DNA from: Candidatus Gastranaerophilales bacterium
GTDB taxonomy: Bacteria; Cyanobacteriota; Vampirovibrionia; Gastranaerophilales; Gastranaerophilaceae
DNA length: 10,408 nucleotides
Direction of reading: 5' to 3'
Assembly (NCBI GenBank): GCA_947632315.1
Contig: CANROV010000060.1
Location: forward strand, 1-10,408
The translations under genes were made by a program, and so were the position numbers. The notes under the pieces are model-generated. The model saw only the letters and a list, made by a program, of their open reading frames with translations. It made no database searches and had not been told where the DNA came from. Shown piece after piece: positions 6,812 through 10,408 of the stretch; position 1 is the first letter of the stretch, and every line of letters starts with the position of its first letter.

Positions 6812-6835
6812 AAGTAAACTTTTGTAAACTTTTAT
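6810..6835 (+). repeat. GTAAACTTTT direct repeat with weak hairpin after the operon
   Basis: The ten-base unit GTAAACTTTT occurs twice in a row from 6814, directly after the dehydrogenase stop. AAAAGT (6810-6815) can pair with either ACTTTT. It may be a weak transcription stop, but the stems are short and A/T only, and no classical GC-rich terminator is present. Some read-through into the CHAP gene is therefore possible. Confidence 0.3.
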
Positions 6836-6870
6836 ATAAAAAATTCAAAAAATTAAAAACAAAAAAACAA

Positions 6871-6920
6871 TTCTCGTAAAAAAATATACTTTATATATAC
6901 AAGAGATATTAACACGAGAA
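6871..6920 (+). promoter_or_regulatory. inverted repeat in the leader of the CHAP-domain gene
   Basis: TTCTCGT (6871-6877) and ACGAGAA (6914-6920) are exact inverted copies 36 bases apart. The second arm contains the only ribosome-site-like purines (GAGAA) before the ATG at 6929, so pairing would hide them. Possible -10-like sequences (TATACT at 6885, TATATA at 6894) lie between the arms without a convincing -35. If transcription starts there, the first arm is not in the RNA and the repeat would be a DNA site instead. Confidence 0.3.
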
Positions 6921-6928
6921 AAAATATT

Positions 6929-9022
6929 ATGAGCATAGGTAACAAATTATTAGTCGGTTTTTTGCAACATTTAACCCAAGAAAATGAGCGAAAAGGTGTT
7001 GAAAAATTTGAAATTAAATACGATGAAAGTATATTTTTTAAATATTCCAATGAATTTAAGGAATATTTAAATGACACGGTAACATTTTCACCCGAAATAC
7101 AAACCAAAAGTGTTTCGGAGTTATTAGATATGGAAATAGAGAATGGAAAAATAATAGATCCTGAAGCAGAAGAAACCACGGAAGCCACGGAAGGAAGCCC
7201 TGAAACAGAAGGTGAAAATCCAACACTTCCGGGCGAAGTAAATAATGAAACAGAAGAAGAATCGGGAGATATAATACCCTCCGGAGAAGAAATACCGAAT
7301 AATGAAATAACAGAAAACGGCAATAATATTGGCGACGGAGAAGCAATAGGCGAAGATATAACAGCCGATGGTGAAGAAATAGACCAAGAAAATAAAGATG
7401 AAGACGAAGACTTAAGCGTAATAGACATGCTTAATAGTTTATTTGAACAAGATGAAGTAAAAGAAGTAATTGATACAGACAAAGACGGAGAATTAAACGA
7501 AGAAGAAATACATGCTTTTATAAATGAAATAAATAAAAATGATGAAGATTTAGAGAATTTATCATTTGAAGATATATTTGGAGCAATAGATGAAATAAAA
7601 GCAGGAACATTCAGTTATGAACCGGAAGAAGCAGAAACTGTAACGACACCTGAACCGGAAGAAAGGATAGAAACTCCGACAGTTAATACGCCAAATACTT
7701 CATCTATAGGAAGGACATCAAATCCAACGACAAGAGGAATAAGTAATAGCGGTAATTACGGAAATTACGGAAGGAATACGACAAACAATACGGAAAAGAA
7801 ATCGCTTAACAATATGAGCCTAAGCGAGTTAAACAATGAATTAACGACAGCTCAAGGTGATTTATCGGAAAATCAGACTGAATTAAATGACATAATATCA
7901 GGGAACACACCCGAATTAAAGCAATTACAAGAGAATACAGATAAAGCATACGAAACATATCAAGAAGAATTAAAAAAAGTCGATGAAGAAATGGCGAAAG
8001 AAGTAGACGATTTAAAAGAAAGCATCGACGCAAAAGAAGACGAAATAAATACAAAAGACATAGAAATAAACAATCAGGAAACAATAGTTTCACAAAGTGA
8101 AAACAATTATAATAATGCAGTAACGACATTAGAAGGACTTCAAGTAACCAGAAATGCATTATCAAGCAGTTTATCAGGAGCAGAAGGAGACGAAAGGTCT
8201 AAAATAGAAGCTCAATTATCAAAACTCGATTCAGAAATATCAGAAGCAGAAAAGAATAAAGAAGAAGCAAAAACTGCTTGGGATGAAGCACAAGAAAAGT
8301 TAGATAATTTAAAAGAAGAAAAAGATACATTAGAAGAAGGGCTTAACGAACTAAATCAACAAATGAGTGATTTAGAAGCACAAATAGCAGAAGAATATCC
8401 ACAGATACAAGAATATATGGATGATTATAATAATGCAAAAGACGAATATGCAGAAAGGAAAACGGAAGCCGAATCCGCAGCAAAAAGCGGAGTAAGTGAA
8501 AAACAGAATTATATAAACGACATAGAAAAAGAAATAAGTGCAAAAGAAGATAAACAGACAATAAAAGAATACGTAGGAAATTCAATCGGAGAAGACATAA
8601 CAGAATTTGCATCACAATTTATAGGCTGTAACGAATCAGACGGAAGTGCGGATAAATTTCTTGGCGGAGGAGATTCCGGGGAAACACCATGGTGCGCAGC
8701 ATTTGTCGAATATGTATTAGAAAATTCAGTCGGAAATGAAAATTTACCCGAATGGTATACAGGAATAGAAAACAAGTGGTATTGTCCAAATCTTGACAGT
8801 GCATCAAAAGAAGCTAACGCACAAATAACAGGTAGCGAAGCACAAACCGGAGATATGGTTTTATTTGATTGGGACGGAGACGGACACAAAGATCATGTAG
8901 GGATAGTTGTATCAAATGAAAACGGTAAACTTGTAACTATAGAAGGAAACACATCCAATCAAGTAGCATATAATGAATATGGCACAGATGATTCAAGGAT
9001 AACATATTGTAAATTGACATAA
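6929..9022 (+). CDS. acidic coiled-coil protein with EF-hand-type loop and C-terminal CHAP peptidase domain
   Basis: A 697-residue, very acidic protein. The N-terminal ~75 residues resemble nothing I recognise and show no signal peptide. Residues ~76-170 are Glu/Asn/Gly-rich low complexity. DTDKDGELNEEE (182-193) is a perfect 12-residue EF-hand calcium loop. A Thr/Asn/Gly linker (~225-290, including GNYGNYGR) leads to a long coiled coil (~292-545). The C-terminal CHAP (NlpC/P60-like) domain has catalytic Cys589 in PWCAAF, His656 in DHVGIV and Glu672 in EGNTS. This fold usually cleaves peptidoglycan peptides or acts as an amidase. A second Asp-rich stretch, DWDGDG (647-652), lies just before the histidine. 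The architecture recalls PcsB-like cell-division hydrolases, but those are secreted. The ribosome site is weak. The export route and target are unknown. Confidence 0.82.
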   Translation: MSIGNKLLVGFLQHLTQENERKGVEKFEIKYDESIFFKYSNEFKEYLNDTVTFSPEIQTKSVSELLDMEIENGKIIDPEAEETTEATEGSPETEGENPTLPGEVNNETEEESGDIIPSGEEIPNNEITENGNNIGDGEAIGEDITADGEEIDQENKDEDEDLSVIDMLNSLFEQDEVKEVIDTDKDGELNEEEIHAFINEINKNDEDLENLSFEDIFGAIDEIKAGTFSYEPEEAETVTTPEPEERIETPTVNTPNTSSIGRTSNPTTRGISNSGNYGNYGRNTTNNTEKKSLNNMSLSELNNELTTAQGDLSENQTELNDIISGNTPELKQLQENTDKAYETYQEELKKVDEEMAKEVDDLKESIDAKEDEINTKDIEINNQETIVSQSENNYNNAVTTLEGLQVTRNALSSSLSGAEGDERSKIEAQLSKLDSEISEAEKNKEEAKTAWDEAQEKLDNLKEEKDTLEEGLNELNQQMSDLEAQIAEEYPQIQEYMDDYNNAKDEYAERKTEAESAAKSGVSEKQNYINDIEKEISAKEDKQTIKEYVGNSIGEDITEFASQFIGCNESDGSADKFLGGGDSGETPWCAAFVEYVLENSVGNENLPEWYTGIENKWYCPNLDSASKEANAQITGSEAQTGDMVLFDWDGDGHKDHVGIVVSNENGKLVTIEGNTSNQVAYNEYGTDDSRITYCKLT

Positions 9023-9053
9023 AAAAGAAGGAGTAAAAAACTCCTTCTTTTTT
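9021..9053. terminator. bidirectional rho-independent terminator
   Basis: AAAAAAGAAGGAGT (9021-9034) pairs perfectly with ACTCCTTCTTTTTT (9040-9053) around a five-A loop. The stem has a GAAGGAGT core, with a T run on the plus strand and, on the minus strand, the matching T run from the left arm. It begins inside the stop codon of the CHAP gene and lies 14 bases beyond the end of oadB, so it serves both converging genes. Confidence 0.92.
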
Positions 9054-9066
9054 TATTTTACTCGGA

Positions 9067-10125
9067 TTAATGAGCAATCAAAGCTAAAAGGACGCCTGCA
9101 GCAACGGCAGAGCCGATAACACCGGCGACGTTAGGCCCCATAGCGTGCATTAACAAGAAATTTTGCGGATTAGCTTCAAGTCCGACTTTATTAGAAACCC
9201 TTGCAGCCATAGGAACAGCGGAAACACCTGCCGAACCAATTAGAGGATTTATTTTTTCTTTTAAGAAAAGGTTCATAATTTTTGCCATAATAACGCCGGC
9301 AGCAGTAGCCAAAGAGAAAGCTATAATACCCAAAAATAATATTTTCAAAGTTTCAACCGTTAAGAAGTGGTCCGCTTGAAGTTTTGAACCTACGGTTAAG
9401 CCTAAGAAAATTGTAACTATGTTAATTAAAGCATTTTGCATAGTATCGGATAATCTATCGGTAACACCGCATTCTTTACATAAGTTACCGAAGGTTAAAG
9501 CACCAACCAAAGGACAAGCCGAAGGCAGGAATATTAAACAAAGAATAAGAACAACGAGAGGAAAAACAATTTTTTCCCGTTTTGAAACTTCTCTCAATTG
9601 AGTCATTTGAATTTTACGTTCTTTTTCTGTTGTTAATAATTTCATAATCGGAGGCTGAATAACGGGGACTAAAGCCATATAAGAATATGCCGCAACAGCT
9701 ATTGAGCCTAATAAATCAGGAGATAATTTACTTGTTACATAGATTGAAGTAGGACCATCAGCACCACCGATAATACCTATAGAGCCTGCAGCTTGTAAAT
9801 CAAATCCAAGGAACAGAGCCAGCAGCAAAGCACCGAATATACCAAATTGAGCGGCACCGCCTAATAACAAGGTTTTAGGATTAGCAATTAACGGGCCGAA
9901 GTCAGTCATAGCCCCGACGCCCATAAATATAATTAATGGGAATAGTCCTTTATCAATACCTGCAGCAAAAATAATACCCAAAAATCCGTGAGGGCCTGCT
10001 ATTTCTTCACCGAGAGGCATAGGTATATTAGACAACAAACCTCCGAAAGCAATCGGAACCAATAATAACGGTTCAAATTGTTTTTTTATACCTAACCAAA
10101 GCAGGAAACAGCATATAAGAATCAT
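9067..10125 (-). CDS. oadB: sodium-pumping decarboxylase beta subunit (OadB type), main reading frame; true start displaced by a frameshift
   Basis: 352 residues from the first ATG of the open frame. The protein is the membrane subunit that decarboxylates carboxybiotin and exports Na+, in oxaloacetate, methylmalonyl-CoA or glutaconyl-CoA decarboxylases. Visible family marks are KKQFEPLLLVPIAFG near the start, MGVGAMTDFGP, the conserved GGADGPT with the Na+-path aspartate, SYMALVPVIQPPIM, and the C-terminal HAMGPNVAGVIGSA. Many hydrophobic helices fit the polytopic fold. The ATG at 10125 has no ribosome site and would begin inside the first membrane helix. In-frame codons continue upstream from it (GTQEGTCVEQF...) with no start codon before a TAA. 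The natural start is almost certainly ATG 10213, behind AGGAGG, in a frame one base off. It could be a sequencing error or a broken gene. Which decarboxylase it serves cannot be told here. Confidence 0.88.
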   Translation of the reverse strand: MILICCFLLWLGIKKQFEPLLLVPIAFGGLLSNIPMPLGEEIAGPHGFLGIIFAAGIDKGLFPLIIFMGVGAMTDFGPLIANPKTLLLGGAAQFGIFGALLLALFLGFDLQAAGSIGIIGGADGPTSIYVTSKLSPDLLGSIAVAAYSYMALVPVIQPPIMKLLTTEKERKIQMTQLREVSKREKIVFPLVVLILCLIFLPSACPLVGALTFGNLCKECGVTDRLSDTMQNALINIVTIFLGLTVGSKLQADHFLTVETLKILFLGIIAFSLATAAGVIMAKIMNLFLKEKINPLIGSAGVSAVPMAARVSNKVGLEANPQNFLLMHAMGPNVAGVIGSAVAAGVLLALIAH

Positions 10126-10156
10126 TAAAGGCTGGCCGAAATGTGTTAAAAATTGT

Positions 10157-10213
10157 TCAACACAAGTACCTTCTTGAGTACCATAATTGAGTTAATCCGT
10201 CAACTAATTGCAT
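10157..10213 (-). pseudogene. oadB: detached N-terminal segment of oadB (frame +1 apart from the main frame)
   Basis: ATG at 10213 follows a perfect AGGAGG (10224-10219) with 5 bases between and reads MQLVDGLTQLWYSRRYLC before TGA (10159-10157). MQLVDGLTQL resembles an OadB N-terminus, and its distance to the main frame fits the usual ~25-30 residues before the first helix. The distance from this ATG to the ATG at 10125 is 88 bases, one more than a multiple of three. A single-base insertion (or two-base loss) between about 10190 and 10157 would explain the break. Confidence 0.7.
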
Positions 10214-10222
10214 ATCTGCCTC

Positions 10223-10408
10223 CTAACCAACAGTTGCCATAACTTGACCCGATTGAACTTTATCGCCCTGAGTAACAGATAAGGAATTAACAGTACCTGA
10301 TACGGGAGATTTAATCGGAGTTTCCATTTTCATAGCTTCTATAACAAGAATTTCTTCGTTTTCTTCAACACTGTCCCCGACATTTTTAAGGACTCTCAGA
10401 ACAGCACC
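10223..10408 (-). CDS. biotin carrier (biotinyl-lipoyl) domain protein, C-terminal part only
   Basis: The last 61 codons of a gene that enters from beyond the right edge. EAMKMETP carries the lysine (residue 27 of the fragment) that biotin ligase modifies. Downstream SPVSGTV and the VQSGQVMATVG ending are typical of the biotinyl domain of decarboxylases and biotin carboxylases. The biotin arm moves the carboxyl group from the carboxyltransferase subunit to the membrane beta subunit encoded next. The stop codon TAG overlaps the oadB ribosome site, and only 9 bases separate the two genes, so they form one operon. Whether this is the end of a fused OadA alpha chain or a separate gamma carrier subunit cannot be decided without the upstream part. 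Confidence 0.93.
   Translation of the reverse strand, partial: GAVLRVLKNVGDSVEENEEILVIEAMKMETPIKSPVSGTVNSLSVTQGDKVQSGQVMATVG

Noticed and set aside
7130..7420. Tandem repeat or CRISPR-like array in the acidic segment of the CHAP gene
   Set aside because: The similarity is only biased Glu/Asn/Gly composition; there is no regular unit or spacing.
6853..7482. Long minus-strand open frame (209 codons) rich in Ser and Phe
   Set aside because: It is the antisense of the acidic low-complexity part of the CHAP protein. Runs of GAA and similar codons leave the opposite strand open by composition, and no domain or ribosome site is seen.
10157..10213. A separate small gene (OadG-like gamma subunit) of 18 codons
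   Set aside because: It is too short and has no membrane helix. Its start matches an OadB N-terminus and the downstream frame lacks any start, so it is the front of oadB.

Overview
The window is AT-rich (roughly one third G+C by eye), uses ATA and AGA codons heavily, and looks like a stretch of bacterial chromosome from an anaerobic or fermentative bacterium. The pointers to that lifestyle are a partial biotin-dependent, sodium-pumping decarboxylase operon, a short citrate-to-2-oxoglutarate gene set built from leucine-pathway-like enzymes, and a radical SAM enzyme. The composition and gene styles would fit a gut lineage such as Gastranaerophilales/Vampirovibrionia or another low-GC anaerobe, but nothing here fixes the phylum.

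Layout. (1) 1-234, minus strand: a tRNA-Thr(UGU)/tRNA-Tyr(GUA) transcription unit with a good promoter. The tRNA-Tyr is cut by the window edge. (2) 366-2674, plus strand: thioredoxin, two different DUF805-type membrane proteins and a radical SAM/SPASM-like enzyme. They are closely spaced, with an internal promoter candidate between the two membrane genes. (3) 2691-6811, plus strand: a tight four-gene operon with its own extended -10 promoter and a perfect palindrome at the expected transcription start. It encodes a homocitrate/Re-citrate-synthase-type enzyme, two aconitase-superfamily subunits and an NAD-type isocitrate dehydrogenase. (4) 6929-9022, plus strand: a 697-residue acidic, coiled-coil protein with an EF-hand-type loop and a C-terminal CHAP peptidase domain. 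(5) 9021-9053: a bidirectional terminator shared with the converging minus-strand genes. (6) 9067-10408, minus strand: the end of a biotin carrier protein gene followed by the sodium-pump decarboxylase beta subunit, whose first codons are out of frame with the rest.

How the genes work together. The four-gene operon reads best as acetyl-CoA + oxaloacetate -> citrate -> isocitrate -> 2-oxoglutarate, a glutamate-supplying half TCA cycle, rather than leucine synthesis. The dehydrogenase has the Ser/Asn substrate pair of isocitrate dehydrogenases, the small hydratase subunit has an aconitase-like loop, and the synthase lacks room for the leucine-sensing domain of LeuA. The decarboxylase genes at the right edge may act on oxaloacetate, the other substrate of that route, but the substrate-specific subunit is outside the window. 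No CRISPR array, insertion sequence, phage gene or clearly new defence system is visible. The points most worth following up are the oadB frameshift, the operon's reassignment away from leucine synthesis, and the cytoplasmic-looking CHAP protein.
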